Below, piece after piece: positions 45,759 through 56,300 of a stretch of 64,000 nucleotides of DNA. Source of the DNA: a virus; the IMG/VR virus record IMGVR_UViG_3300042448_000816, positions 1 to 64,000 of that record; one strand, 5' to 3'. Within the stretch, counting starts at the first letter, position 1. Every line of letters starts with the position of its first letter. A program made the translations under genes and the position numbers. The notes beneath the pieces are model-generated. The model saw only the letters and a program-made list of their open reading frames with translations. It had not been told where the DNA came from and did no database searches.

Positions 45759-46703
45759 TTATTTTAGCATATTAGCAATAGTATTGTCAAACTTAGAGTC
45801 TAATGACTTTATATCTTCGTCTGACATATCACCAATGTCTTTGTATTTATTATCTAGTTGTATTACAGAAACACGAGAGCCAAGCTTATCCAAAAGCTTT
45901 TTCTTCATATTGCCGCCTGCTTCATCATTATCTGCAATAACAATAATGTTATTGAAATACTTTTGAAGAAGTTCTATTTGCATACTAGAAACATTTGCTC
46001 CTAGTGTGGCTACTGCTGCTAGGCCGACTTGGTCTAGCCTAATTGCATCAAAGGATGATTCTACCACATAAACCTGCTCTGCAGTTTTTACACGGTTTAT
46101 GTTAAACAAAGTTTTGCTCTTAGGCAGGCCTGTACTATTTTTAAACTCTTTGCCCTCAATAGATCTTCCAACAAACCCTAAAAGAATTCCGTCTGGTGAG
46201 TGAACTGGGACAGTCACCATATCAAAATTTGCTGAAAAACCTAGTCCAAATTTTATCATAGATTCTTTATTAATTTTTCTGCCATTAAAGTAAGTGCTGG
46301 CTCTTGGAGAATCCATGGCTTGCAAGTGAAGTTTTTTAATTTGAAGCTCATCATATGCTACATACTCTTGCCTGGTGTGCAACTGACGAGTCATCTCTTG
46401 TTCTAGATCTGTTTCTTGTTCTTTGCTTTTAATAAAACGAACTGACTCAAAGTATGTTCTGCCAGAAGTAAACATTGTAAACTCAACAAGGTCAGAAGTT
46501 TTTTGACAGGAAAAGCAAAAGAATATGCCACTGTCTTTATTTATTTCTCCAGCTGGACTGCGGTGGTTATTATGAAACGGACAAAAAATTATAAAGTCAG
46601 AATCTAGCTCAGTCTGAACCTCTATACCCGATCCCGCAAGAACTCTTCTAACTTGCTCTTTTGTGTATAGATTACCTTTGTTCCGTCTAGTCCTATTATC
46701 CAC
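45759..46703 (-). CDS. DnaG-like primase
   Basis: 314 residues with a CHC2-type zinc site (FCPFHNNH and FFCFSC) and TOPRIM residues (VVESSFDAIRL and IADNDEAGG). GTG 46703 is chosen with AGGAAAG about 12 bases upstream. It overlaps the 46622 gene by 82 bases, unusually long. It makes RNA primers with the DnaB helicase. Confidence 0.85.
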   Translation of the reverse strand: MDNRTRRNKGNLYTKEQVRRVLAGSGIEVQTELDSDFIIFCPFHNNHRSPAGEINKDSGIFFCFSCQKTSDLVEFTMFTSGRTYFESVRFIKSKEQETDLEQEMTRQLHTRQEYVAYDELQIKKLHLQAMDSPRASTYFNGRKINKESMIKFGLGFSANFDMVTVPVHSPDGILLGFVGRSIEGKEFKNSTGLPKSKTLFNINRVKTAEQVYVVESSFDAIRLDQVGLAAVATLGANVSSMQIELLQKYFNNIIVIADNDEAGGNMKKKLLDKLGSRVSVIQLDNKYKDIGDMSDEDIKSLDSKFDNTIANMLK

Positions 46704-46948
46704 TGTGTTTTTTTCTTTCCTACGTATATTCCATATGTCGTTAATTTAAATTCAAATATTTGTGCTTCTTTATTATACCGTATTGTGAAGTCTGGGTCAA
46801 TGTCTAGTCTTGGCACATACCCCAGAGTTTCCATCTCAATTACTAATAGCTTTATATATTCTGTTTTTAGTCGTGCAATTGTTGAGTCGTCGTAAATGCT
46901 TCCATCTAACGAAAAACTCTTAATCGGTTTATGGTGTAAATTGTCCAT
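46622..46948 (-). CDS. 108-residue hypothetical protein
   Basis: A charged beta-rich protein (FTIRYNKEAQIFEFKLTTYG) with a helical N-terminal third. It lies between the helicase and primase genes and overlaps the latter. A role in primosome assembly is only a guess. Confidence 0.62.
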   Translation of the reverse strand: MDNLHHKPIKSFSLDGSIYDDSTIARLKTEYIKLLVIEMETLGYVPRLDIDPDFTIRYNKEAQIFEFKLTTYGIYVGKKKTQWIIGLDGTKVIYTQKSKLEEFLRDRV

Positions 46949-46960
46949 AAACCATTATAA

Positions 46961-48181
46961 CTACTTATCTTCATAATCCTTGTACTTGTACCAGCCTTTG
47001 TCAAAGTCTGCCTGCACAAGGAAGTCTCCCATAAATCCATTACGGTTCTTTCTGAAAACACATTCTAGGATATCGCTATTAGCTGCTCTACCCATTGCTA
47101 GCACCCAGTCAGCATCGTAGGCAATCTGGCGTGACCAAGCTGTCTGTCCCAGCGTAGGTACGGTATCAAGTTTTGTAACGTCGTCTGGTGTTGCAGACGA
47201 GATAGCCATGATTGGAACCTCTTCTCCAATAGCCATAAGCTTTAGTTCACGAGACAGGTTTTTCATTCTCACAGTTTCATTATCTGACTTTTGGTTAGGG
47301 CTCATTAGCTGTAGGTAGTCAACAATGACAAAGTCTGGCTTATACTGATCTATCTTTCCACGAAGAACTGACGGAGTAATGTCTCCACCAGTATCATTAG
47401 ATATGATATGAAACTCTGGCTTACCCTCAACATTGACCTTGTGCCAACGCTTTAGGTCATCAATATTTATTTCTCCGTTACTTATCTTACGGTGTGACCA
47501 AAGGCCTTCACCCATAATTGTAAACACACGATTACGAACTTCTGTCTCTGACATCTCAAGGCTAATAACCATGGGAGACTTACCCTGTTTCCAAGCCTGA
47601 ACGGCAAAGTACAGGGATAGCCAAGACTTACCAATACCTGGGTAGGCAAGAAAGACTCCTAGTTGCCCTGGCATAATTCCAGAAGGTAGGTAGTTATCGA
47701 AGCCTGGTAGCCCAGTCTTAATTCCTAGTATACCTAATGCTTTTTGCTTCTGAACATTTTCAAAGTAAGCTACTGCAGAATCAATATCTGTAACATCAAT
47801 GTCACGAATAACTGCCGTGTTCTTTTTTAGCTCTGAGGTTTTTGTAATTAATTCTTCTAGGGCTTCTGGTCCCTTACCTCCCTGGACATCAGCAGCTGTT
47901 GTCATAAGAATATCTTTTAGGCTAGAGTTAAGATACTCTGCTTGCAATTCTTCTAGGTGGTGCTTTGTTGATCCCACGTCTTCTGTAGTAGTAAAGTCTC
48001 TAAACTTTTCTAAGACTAGGCTTACTGGAGGCACAGATGCGTTTACTTCAGAATACTTTCTGATAAACTGCCAAACATCAGTATGAGTACGTAATAGGTT
48101 TTCTACGTTTGCCTGTAGCAAAACATGAACCTGTTTGTCTTTTAAGACTGCAGATATTAGTTTTGCTTCTACGTTACTCAC
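46961..48181 (-). CDS. dnaB: DnaB-like replicative helicase
   Basis: 406 residues with AYPGIGKSWLSLY (Walker A), FVIVDYLQLM (Walker B), SRELKLMA and the C-terminal RNR...Y finger motifs. The N-terminal domain (about 1-110) is shortened. Overlaps the upstream gene by 8 bases. It unwinds DNA at the fork. Confidence 0.92.
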   Translation of the reverse strand: MSNVEAKLISAVLKDKQVHVLLQANVENLLRTHTDVWQFIRKYSEVNASVPPVSLVLEKFRDFTTTEDVGSTKHHLEELQAEYLNSSLKDILMTTAADVQGGKGPEALEELITKTSELKKNTAVIRDIDVTDIDSAVAYFENVQKQKALGILGIKTGLPGFDNYLPSGIMPGQLGVFLAYPGIGKSWLSLYFAVQAWKQGKSPMVISLEMSETEVRNRVFTIMGEGLWSHRKISNGEINIDDLKRWHKVNVEGKPEFHIISNDTGGDITPSVLRGKIDQYKPDFVIVDYLQLMSPNQKSDNETVRMKNLSRELKLMAIGEEVPIMAISSATPDDVTKLDTVPTLGQTAWSRQIAYDADWVLAMGRAANSDILECVFRKNRNGFMGDFLVQADFDKGWYKYKDYEDK

Positions 48182-48482
48182 TTAGCCACTCCTTTGCTTG
48201 TTTTCTTCTCTCGGCACGTTCTCTTAAATCTTGTACTAATCTTTCCCTGGAAGTTATAATAGTGTCTGCATAGTTTGCAAAATATTTCCAGTTAGGGTTT
48301 GGGCTTACCTCAAAGTAATAGTCTAACATATCATAGCAGACCTCTAGAGTGAAAGACTCTATTAAAGCATCTGCTGCCCACTGCTCTACGTTTAGATTGA
48401 CAATAGGCTTTTCTTCATACCTGGCTTTGTGTAGCTTAGCGTACCTGCTAAGTAAAGCCATTCGGTATTTACGTTCGGCCAT
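48174..48482 (-). CDS. 102-residue helical hypothetical protein
   Basis: Basic and Tyr/Trp-rich with a helical C-terminus (RERLVQDLRERAERRKQAKE). Its place directly before dnaB suggests a helicase loader-like role; no motif supports it. Confidence 0.6.
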   Translation of the reverse strand: MAERKYRMALLSRYAKLHKARYEEKPIVNLNVEQWAADALIESFTLEVCYDMLDYYFEVSPNPNWKYFANYADTIITSRERLVQDLRERAERRKQAKEWLSE

Positions 48483-48691
48483 TACTTGCTGTCAATTTCA
48501 GAAGAGGCTTCTTTAACCTTTTCTGCTAGCTTGTTTTCTACAAATTCATAGACACGCTCAAAGGCTTCGCCAGTGTTTTCGTTGTCTCGCTTGCTATCTG
48601 ACACTTCTAGGTCAATCCTTAGTGATTGAAAATTGCCAAGATTAAGCGTGTATCCTAGTCCAACTTTTACTCTAGTGCTTTCGTTTTCCAT
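48482..48691 (-). CDS. 69-residue hypothetical protein
   Basis: The start at ATG 48691, with GAAAG 8 bases upstream, is preferred over ATG 48697. Acidic at the C-terminus, with LGYTLNLGNFQSLRIDLEVS. Function is unknown. Confidence 0.58.
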   Translation of the reverse strand: MENESTRVKVGLGYTLNLGNFQSLRIDLEVSDSKRDNENTGEAFERVYEFVENKLAEKVKEASSEIDSK

Positions 48692-48706
48692 ACCCATATC
48701 TTTCTA

Positions 48707-49249
48707 TTAAATGGACTCAGACCAAATAGGAATAAATCTTCCGTCTTCTGTCTTCGTATAAGTCAGTATACCATCTCCCATACGCCTTGTCAACTCCTGT
48801 CGACTAGGGGTTATGTCATTAGTAATTAACTTATCATTTCTTGGTCTACCCATGTGGTAGGTAGCCAGTATATCACGAATTTCTTTTACTTGTGATTCTG
48901 AGTAATAGGATCTAACCTGCCACCCAGTTTCCCCACCTTTTTGAGATCCAGTGGGGTGAGGGATAATTCCACGCTTCATTAAGCTGGGCATATATTTTTT
49001 GTGACGATTTACAAGTTCTGCTGTTTGGCCAACAGTGTAGGCTCTTTGTCTATTTTTCTTAAAGTCTGAAATTAGGCAGCTTTCAATTCTGTCTTTTACT
49101 ATATTAAAAACCGACATAATTCCATTAGATTTATTTAGGTGGTGTACTCTTACTAACTCACCGTTTAAGAACCAAACCTTTTTATTTCCTGGTATAGATG
49201 GAAGAGCATTATACTCTGCCATGTCTACCTGGCCGTGTCTCTTGGTCAT
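48707..49249 (-). CDS. MerR-like helix-turn-helix protein
   Basis: 180 residues. AYTVGQTAELVNRHKKYMPSL and GWQVRSYYSESQVKEIRDIL resemble a MerR-type winged helix with a longer variable insert. MerR proteins bind within promoter spacers, which is notable given the ATGTCGG spacer motif of the left arm. The link is inference. Confidence 0.7.
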   Translation of the reverse strand: MTKRHGQVDMAEYNALPSIPGNKKVWFLNGELVRVHHLNKSNGIMSVFNIVKDRIESCLISDFKKNRQRAYTVGQTAELVNRHKKYMPSLMKRGIIPHPTGSQKGGETGWQVRSYYSESQVKEIRDILATYHMGRPRNDKLITNDITPSRQELTRRMGDGILTYTKTEDGRFIPIWSESI

Positions 49250-49251
49250 TG

Positions 49252-49695
49252 CTAGTTTGGAATACCCACAGCAATAATGTGAACTTTGACAGCTAGCTGT
49301 CCTGCTGTATTGAATCGAACAATACCATTTACCCCTGAGTTAGTCACGCTTGAAATAACTACAGAAACATCTTTTCCAGAAGACGTTCCTTCAATAAGAA
49401 CTGGGGTAGCAGTAACAATAGGAGGATATTTGTACTCACCTTTAAAGGAGTATGAAAAAGCTTGATCTGTTTCTGCCGTCACTGTTGTTAGTGTTGGATA
49501 GATGATCTCTTCTCCAGCAACAACCTTAGTGTCTGTTAATAGTGTACTTTGTTTTCCTTCTGCTGTATCTATAGATGCATACTTATATCTTGCAGAAGAA
49601 ATCTGAGAAGACAAATCATTAATCGCTTCAACTATTTGATATACATAGTTTACGTCTAGAGGCTGTCCTCTATCTGGTGTTGGTATTCTGGCCAT
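49252..49695 (-). CDS. 147-residue tail-associated protein, nearly leaderless
   Basis: Beta-rich after a helical N-terminus (LDVNYVYQIVEAINDLSSQI), with PPIVTATPVLIEGTSS and a C-terminal KVHIIAVGIPN. This layout fits tail fibre or baseplate end domains. ATG 49695 lies 5 bases after TATAAT. Confidence 0.6.
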   Translation of the reverse strand: MARIPTPDRGQPLDVNYVYQIVEAINDLSSQISSARYKYASIDTAEGKQSTLLTDTKVVAGEEIIYPTLTTVTAETDQAFSYSFKGEYKYPPIVTATPVLIEGTSSGKDVSVVISSVTNSGVNGIVRFNTAGQLAVKVHIIAVGIPN

Positions 49696-49700
49696 AATTA

Positions 49701-49706
49701 ATTATA
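49701..49706 (-). promoter_or_regulatory. -10 box for the 49695 gene
   Basis: TGG-TATAAT with a 5-base gap to ATG. No good -35 is seen. Confidence 0.5.
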
Positions 49707-49733
49707 CCACTTATTCCGCTAAAAATCTACCAC

Positions 49734-49922
49734 TTAAGCTGGTGGGTTTAGCTCTAGGTCTGGGAACTCTTGTTCTCTTAAAACTTCACAAAAAACAATT
49801 GTATATCCGCAAATACCACAGGGGTGTGAGGTACTTGACCTTTCAAACCAAAAAGATGTTGCCTGTTCAAATGTAGGGCATTCTGTGTTTGTGCACTTCA
49901 TGCTTAATAAATATTTAACCAT
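49734..49922 (-). CDS. 62-residue zinc-ribbon miniprotein
   Basis: CTNTECP (about residue 10) and CGICG (about residue 36) form two Cys pairs. AAGGA is upstream. Position amid tail genes is odd for a nucleic-acid-type ribbon. Function is unknown. Confidence 0.58.
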   Translation of the reverse strand: MVKYLLSMKCTNTECPTFEQATSFWFERSSTSHPCGICGYTIVFCEVLREQEFPDLELNPPA

Positions 49923-49929
49923 TTTTTCC

Positions 49930-50742
49930 TTATATCTTAATTATATAGTTTACCACAACGTATGGCTGTAATACGTTTACTGGAACTACTCCGCCAAGTC
50001 CATCTCCGCCTACAGAACTTGTTGTAAAAGCGTGATCGTGCGATGCACTTCTTCCATTGGTTGTGCCAGAGTGGCTGTGGGTGTGGACCCAGGCGTCGTA
50101 TGACGCAGCTCCAGCAATGTTTGAGCCGCCAGAACGGTATGAGCTTCTAAAACCAGAACCAGCACCAGACCCAGAGCCTCCAGCAATAACAGAAGCTGAG
50201 CCAGCACCATGAATATTTAATATTGCCTGGTCACTGCTTGTACCAAACGTGTGGGTATGCTCCTGAGTTTCTGCAGCTGTTGTTCCTGTGTGATTGTGAG
50301 ATGGTATATTTGTAGCTGTTAGAGATACGGCTTTGGCACCACCAGTTTCTCCAAGAACATCGAATTCAGCATCTGTTCCCCTACCCACAGGAATTCTGTT
50401 TTGCAAATTTGGCAAATTAAAAGTTGTAGTTCCATTTCCAGCACCGTAGGCTATTCCAATAGTAGTGAACAAAGAGCTGTATGTTGTTCGTGACACTGCT
50501 GCTCCATCACATAAAAGATATCCTGGGGGTGCTGTTGCACCAGCAAATTGAGAAATAATTCCAGGAGCACCACCGCCAGTTGCGAGAGAAATCCCCTGAA
50601 GACTTGACCACGGAGTAGTTCCAGTTCCCACTTTCAAAATTTGATTTGTGACATCAAACCCCGCTTCGCCAGCTGCAAGGACTGTGTTTTTTGTAGCCCA
50701 ATTTGCAGCAGTATCATTTCTAAACTGTATTAAATAGCTCAT
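49930..50742 (-). CDS. Tail collar protein
   Basis: 270 residues. The N-terminus (QFRNDTAANWATKNTVLAAG) resembles Mtd-type N-terminal domains. The Collar domain (APPGYLLCDGAAVSR...TFNLPNLQNRIPVGRG) at about 90-155 is clear, and IPSHNHTG and repeated HTH stretches follow, as in metal-binding tail tips. It should sit at the receptor-binding end of the tail. Confidence 0.86.
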   Translation of the reverse strand: MSYLIQFRNDTAANWATKNTVLAAGEAGFDVTNQILKVGTGTTPWSSLQGISLATGGGAPGIISQFAGATAPPGYLLCDGAAVSRTTYSSLFTTIGIAYGAGNGTTTFNLPNLQNRIPVGRGTDAEFDVLGETGGAKAVSLTATNIPSHNHTGTTAAETQEHTHTFGTSSDQAILNIHGAGSASVIAGGSGSGAGSGFRSSYRSGGSNIAGAASYDAWVHTHSHSGTTNGRSASHDHAFTTSSVGGDGLGGVVPVNVLQPYVVVNYIIKI

Positions 50743-51230
50743 GCACTACCACCGCTAATGCTTGGCTGTAAAGATTTTTCAGCTGTAGATATTGTGAGGG
50801 TAGGGCTCTCAATCTTTTCTGTTCCAGCTAGCTGTATGGCAATTCTTATATCTGTAGCTCCGTAGCCAATTGCAGTTAAGCTAAGTGGCTGTAAGAATCC
50901 GTATGTGTGTATTGGGGAGGATCCTTTAAAAAAGTAATCCCCCCACGTACCGCCAATTTTATAGCTAACAAAAATATCATATAATGCTGCCTTGTTTGCA
51001 TCTCCCCAGGTTACAATGATGTCTGATGGAGTAACCTCAATATTAGAAGTAACAGTTTTAATAAGACTTGTTGCATTTAGGGTATAAATGGGAGACCAAT
51101 GAGACGTTCTGTTCCTGTCGTTTGAAATAATCCTATATCTAATTAAGTATTTTCCATCTGGAGTTAATGGTGGAAGATCCTTTTTTTCGATAGTTACTTT
51201 TTTAGCTGGCATTGTCAATGTCCAAATCAA
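50739..51230 (-). CDS. 163-residue fibronectin III-like tail protein
   Basis: Beta-sandwich features (SDIIVTWGDANKAALYDIFVSY) suggest a fibronectin type III domain. The N-terminus KVTIEKKDLPPLTPDGKYLI fits another. It overlaps both neighbours in the tail operon. Confidence 0.65.
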   Translation of the reverse strand: MIWTLTMPAKKVTIEKKDLPPLTPDGKYLIRYRIISNDRNRTSHWSPIYTLNATSLIKTVTSNIEVTPSDIIVTWGDANKAALYDIFVSYKIGGTWGDYFFKGSSPIHTYGFLQPLSLTAIGYGATDIRIAIQLAGTEKIESPTLTISTAEKSLQPSISGGSA

Positions 51231-52371
51231 CGTCTAGTGCAAATCGAAATTCTACTAGATTTGAAGTATTCGAAACTTTTACTACAGGAAGAGAGTCTTG
51301 AGACTTCACTACAGAATAACCTGTCATTCCGTATAAAGGGTTGATAGATGATACGTTTTCTAGTCTAATTGCGTCAAGAGCTACGTAATAGTCTGAGGTC
51401 GGTGTTCCGCCAGCCCCCAAAACAGATGCCCAAATTTTTACAACATTAACTGAGTTCCATGTAAAGATTGTACTTTTTACTAGCTCGTCTAGCCTTTTGG
51501 TAGCAACAACATATCTATTGGTTGAAAAGTCGTGCTGACCTTCACCAGTTCCATTAGTTAGATCAACTTGAAGCTGGGCATAACTTGTTGCTTCGCCAGC
51601 GTCGTTGTCTGCAAATTCAACTAGAACTTTTACACGAGATGGGTGAACTTCGTTTGAGGCATCTTTGCTGACAACAGAAAATGCAAGCTTTAGCTCGTCC
51701 ATTGCTGAGTTTTTGTTAAGATCAATACTTGCTGCAAGCAAATGTATGTGATTAGACCCAGAGCTGGCTACCATTTTTGATCCTGAAGGAATTGATAATG
51801 TTGACTCATCTCCAGATATAAAAATACTGTTATTAAGATATCTGCAGGACTCGTATCTTTCTAGCCTCTGAATGTCCAGCAAAGTTTTATTATCTGCATT
51901 AGTTTGAAAAACTTTAGAGTCCTGAGTAATTATTTCTGGATCTGTAGTAGCTAATGGTACGTTAATTATAGGAATTGCTGTAGCATTTGTTGCTGTGTGA
52001 TGTTCCCAATTTTCTGTTGTTGAAAAAGAATATACCATTTTGCTATCATAGGCTCCCGCTGTTGGGTTTGATGCAGCAGAGTAAACACCTATTTCTGTAA
52101 TCTCATATCTTTCAACTGTTGGCAACTCTGCAGTCAAAACAATCTTAGACGCACCGTCTTCATTTACATATCCTTTTGAGCTAATGGGAACACGAAACAT
52201 TTCAAACTCTAGATTTTTCTTTTCTAGTATAGAAGAAATTTCATTATTGTTGGGTTCGTGATCTGCTGAATTTGGTTTAGTTCCACAGCCAATAGCAATG
52301 TGTGTTGCGTATGCTGGAGCTTGACCAATAAGGTATTTGGCTAGCAAGTTTTTTCCAACGTTTGTAATCAT
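51202..52371 (-). CDS. 389-residue minor tail protein
   Basis: The N-terminus MITNVGKNLLAKYLIGQAPA is typical of actinophage tail-tip proteins. Beta-rich throughout with a long Ser/Thr-rich middle. It overlaps the 52368 gene by 4 bases. Confidence 0.68.
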   Translation of the reverse strand: MITNVGKNLLAKYLIGQAPAYATHIAIGCGTKPNSADHEPNNNEISSILEKKNLEFEMFRVPISSKGYVNEDGASKIVLTAELPTVERYEITEIGVYSAASNPTAGAYDSKMVYSFSTTENWEHHTATNATAIPIINVPLATTDPEIITQDSKVFQTNADNKTLLDIQRLERYESCRYLNNSIFISGDESTLSIPSGSKMVASSGSNHIHLLAASIDLNKNSAMDELKLAFSVVSKDASNEVHPSRVKVLVEFADNDAGEATSYAQLQVDLTNGTGEGQHDFSTNRYVVATKRLDELVKSTIFTWNSVNVVKIWASVLGAGGTPTSDYYVALDAIRLENVSSINPLYGMTGYSVVKSQDSLPVVKVSNTSNLVEFRFALDVDLDIDNAS

Positions 52372-53336
52372 GAGCTATAGTCCTCCATATATATTGTAGC
52401 ATCAAAAACTTTTCCAGAAGAGACCATTTGAACCTCTATTTCGTAATCTGCCTTAATGTTAACCACATCAATTATAACATTTTCTGTAGCTGAATCAATG
52501 TATGCAACCAGGGGCGGTAGTTCATTTGTCGTTTGCTGTATGTGATTTTCTAGCTTGATTGGAAAATTCTTAAAGTACGAGTCCGCAGAATCTGGCATCT
52601 TTACCATATTTTGTGGATTATAATCAATAGCTAACTGAGAAATGTTTTTTATTGGTCTGTAGACTATGTTCTGTCCATTGACTGTATCATGTCTAACTAG
52701 ACTAATTAGCTCTAATCCCCCAATTTTTTCTAAAGTTAATTTAAGTATTAGATCAACTGGCAAGTCGTTTATATCAATTAAAACATCTGATGGCGTTGCG
52801 TACTTAACTGGCTCCCTTGCAGAAACCACTAGGGGTTTAGGCATTCTAGCAATTGCTTCTTGCCTTGCTTGCTCTGCAGCTGCTGCCGCAGCTTGCCTAT
52901 CTCTTTCTTCTTGCTCGGCTCTTTTTCTATTTGCTTCGTCTATAGCTGCCTGAGCTGCTGCATTTGCAGCTGCCTGAGCTGCTGCCTGGGCTGCTGCATT
53001 TGCTGCTGCCTGAGCTGCTGCATCTGCTGCTGCCTGAGCTGCTGCCTGGGCTGCTGCATTTGATGATGTTGTATTTGCTGCTTCCTGAGCTGCTTTGGCT
53101 GCTGTTAGCCTATTTTGAGCAGATGTCACAGCCCCGAGATAAAATTTTCTATCGCTAGAATCTTGAGTCTTTTTTGCAACGTAAGCCGCTTCTGCACGTT
53201 CTATGGATCTTTTGTTTTTTGATGCTATGGCACTGTCAAGTGCAGCTTTAAGAGATGATAAAGGGGCGTCAAATCTTCTTAATTGAGCTTGAGCATTATC
53301 AAGCATTTGCTGTGCTGCGGCAACTTCTGCACTCAT
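52368..53336 (-). CDS. 322-residue tail protein with Ala-rich coiled coil
   Basis: An N-terminal coiled coil with QAAAQAAADAAAQAAANAA-type repeats (about residues 95-145) and a basic ERDRQAAAAAAEQARQ end, then a beta-rich C-terminal half (NDLPVDLILKLTLEKIGGLE). It probably forms a trimeric shaft between tail and fibre. Confidence 0.66.
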   Translation of the reverse strand: MSAEVAAAQQMLDNAQAQLRRFDAPLSSLKAALDSAIASKNKRSIERAEAAYVAKKTQDSSDRKFYLGAVTSAQNRLTAAKAAQEAANTTSSNAAAQAAAQAAADAAAQAAANAAAQAAAQAAANAAAQAAIDEANRKRAEQEERDRQAAAAAAEQARQEAIARMPKPLVVSAREPVKYATPSDVLIDINDLPVDLILKLTLEKIGGLELISLVRHDTVNGQNIVYRPIKNISQLAIDYNPQNMVKMPDSADSYFKNFPIKLENHIQQTTNELPPLVAYIDSATENVIIDVVNIKADYEIEVQMVSSGKVFDATIYMEDYSS

Positions 53337-53338
53337 TT

Positions 53339-56300
53339 TTACACCTCACTCAAATATAAACTCATGCTTGGTCCAGAGCTATCTTTTTTATAATCTATGC
53401 TATAAACAACAAATCTTTTTTCTGGATCAAAAGTTACTTCATCAGAACTATCAGAATAGTCTATGGACACGATATCTCCTAGCTGTATTGTTGGGTTAGC
53501 AAAAATGCTAACGCCTACGGACCTTCTCGGTTTCATAATTTTTGATATTAACCATTTCATTAAGTTGTTAGCTGCATCAGCACTTTGTATATATATAGAG
53601 TCCAACAAAAACTGATTTCTTCCATATGTTATTCTACTAGATTTAATGTCATTATACAATTCTTTTTGTGTTCCTGGAGACAGGATGGTTAGGTCTTCTT
53701 TTAGTTGTGGATTTGAAAAGTTTGAAGTTTTTTCAAAATAATTATCAACAGTTAAATCATAGCGAGAATCTTGAGTAAATGTTATTCCTTGAATTCTTAA
53801 GTAGTTTCCAACTGTTTCATCTAAGAATAAGAATGTGTCTGTAGCGTTAAAGATTAAGAACTCTGCACCATATGCTCCAGCAAAGAATCCAGAAACCGTG
53901 TATCCACGAAGCTTGTTAAATGTTGGAGATATTGATGCGTATAAGGCTGGATAAGCCTTGTCATACTTTACATTAAAGTATGCCATCTCCCTAAAGATAC
54001 TGCCGAACTCTTCATAAAACATGTTATATTTTGGTGGCTGAGATGGGTCTATTCCAGAAAGGTATGTAGGTTGAACAATACCATTGATCGAATATTTCCT
54101 AAATGCTTCATTAGATGATATGTCAGATTTGTTTGTAAAAATTTCATTTGCAATTGGGCCCAGAGAAACGTCAGAGTTTTGACTATAGTTGTTAGTTAAA
54201 GCATAAACATTTTCAAACATGCAGTGAGACGCTCCACGAACAAACAGTGCCACATTGTTTACATTATTTAGGGGGAGTGGGTCTGGATCGTCAACTACCG
54301 CTATCTGAGTATCATTTAGGTATAAGAAAAATCTTCTAGAATTTCCTACTGGTTGATACTCTATAGCTAGATCATAAACAGTTGTCAGCTCTTCAGCCAC
54401 TACCCTTGACTGGCCAGCAAAGTTTCCATCATCAACAATAATAGAGGATAGACCGCTCCAAAGCTTAACTGGTATTCCGTCTTCATCTCTTGTCAAAACC
54501 CATTTTGAGTTTTCTGATCCTGGCGTTGTTAGCGTATAATATCCATTTTGAGAAGGATCTTTTTGTCCAATTAAAGAAACTCTTTGACCAACTTGAACAA
54601 TGGATGGTGCTATTCCTCCAGACGGCAGGATAAGTTCTCCATCCTGAGAAGCTGTTATAGTAGTAGGCGTTGCGGCACCAGGCAAGTTATTGTCTAGGGT
54701 CAGGCTTGTTGCTGTTGGCGTTGGGTCTTTTGTCGGATCTCTTAGAGGAGTCTGAATGTCATAGCTTGTGTTTTTTAATATTTTATAGAAAAATACATTA
54801 GCCACTCCGTCTAAGTCAAAGGTAGAAGGAAGCAGCGATATGTTTTCGGTCTGATTGATTCCAGTGGTGTCTTCAACTGTAAATCCAAATCCAGATATGG
54901 TTACTGCTGCTGATGTTGCCCCAGTTACGGTCCAGGTTCCGAGTGCATATGTAGGCAGATTTACAGGACTAGAGCTAGCTGGCTTTCCAGAATCAAGAAT
55001 AATTTTAGATCCGACTGGGTAGCTTTTACTTGCTGAGCTAACGTACACAACAGCAGAGTTAGAGCTAGTGGCGTTAAATCGTGTAACATTTTTTCTAACT
55101 CTAGAGCTATTTAGCTTATACTTATCTATATTTTTTTCTGATAAAGCTGCTATCTCAAAGTAGTATCCGTTGTTATTTTCTGGATTTAAAAGTGTCGCAA
55201 TTCCACCGCTTCCACCAGAAATAGTTTTATTTTCATCTGGGGTTGTGGTTTCCACATTAAAGTATGTTGTTGCTCCTGAAGCATTCTGAATTGACTTATC
55301 ATTGTTTTCAATTTTTCCGATAATTCTCATTCTTGTTCCAAAATGTTTAAAAGAATTATTTAATGGTTTATTTACGTAAGAAATAAAATCTATTGGAGAA
55401 TCTTCTGAAGAAAACGATGGTCCATTAAATACCAGGGCTGATGCCTGAACAGTTTCTGATGTAGAGGAAAGCTGATTCTTGCTAGATAGCTCTTCGTTGT
55501 GAGAAAAAGATAGATAGTTTTTTATTACGCTAGACCTTGAAGACTGAGTAGCTAAAGACTTTCCTACTCCAGCTGATCCTGTGCTAATGTCCCCAGTAAA
55601 TGCAAAATTTCCAAACAAGTAGTTTGACTTCATTTTACATCCATAAACATTGTCGTTGCTTGTCCACTCAGGGCTTAGTCCTGCAACGTGAGGCACGATC
55701 TTTGTACCAAATTGTTCTCTGCCGTGTTTAGCTACCTCACCGTTGGACATTCTGGTTATGCCATTAAAAGTTTCGTAGTTTGGCTCTGCATAAATTCTTA
55801 CACGTCCAGTTGGATAGATTTTTCCATTAAATGATAGCTTAGAGAAATAGTCTTCGTATTCTTGTGGACTTGTTATCCAAACGTTTCCTCCAGTAAAAGT
55901 AGATCCTGTTACGCTTGATGGCAAAACCGAAACGTTATACTCTACTGCATCATACCTTATAACTTCTCCAGCAGAATAAAAATATCCATTGTATCTTCCG
56001 ATAAACAAAACTCCATCTCCAAAGTCAATAATGTTATTGACAATTTCATGATTTACGACCCTAGGTATTTGATCATTCAAATCTGAGTTCAATGGAATAG
56101 CTGCTAATGCGTATTTGTTTCCAGTTGCTGTTTGTCCATTTGTAGGCTTTATATTTTCTGTTCCTGAAACTTCCCAAAGCAATGCTGGCTTGTATATCCA
56201 GGAAATATTTTTATCTGCAACAAAGGCTTGCTTTAGAGACCCCATAGATTTCTGAATGTACCTTGCTATATAACTTATCTTGCCGTCGTTAAAAACATTA

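Noticed and set aside
49108-49116. Minus-strand ATGTCGG inside the MerR-like gene
   Set aside because: The sequence after it does not match the motif and no -10 lies at 17 bp.
52860-53160. Cys/Leu-rich plus-strand frames opposite the Ala-repeat gene
   Set aside because: They are the antisense of the QAAA repeats and have no start signals.
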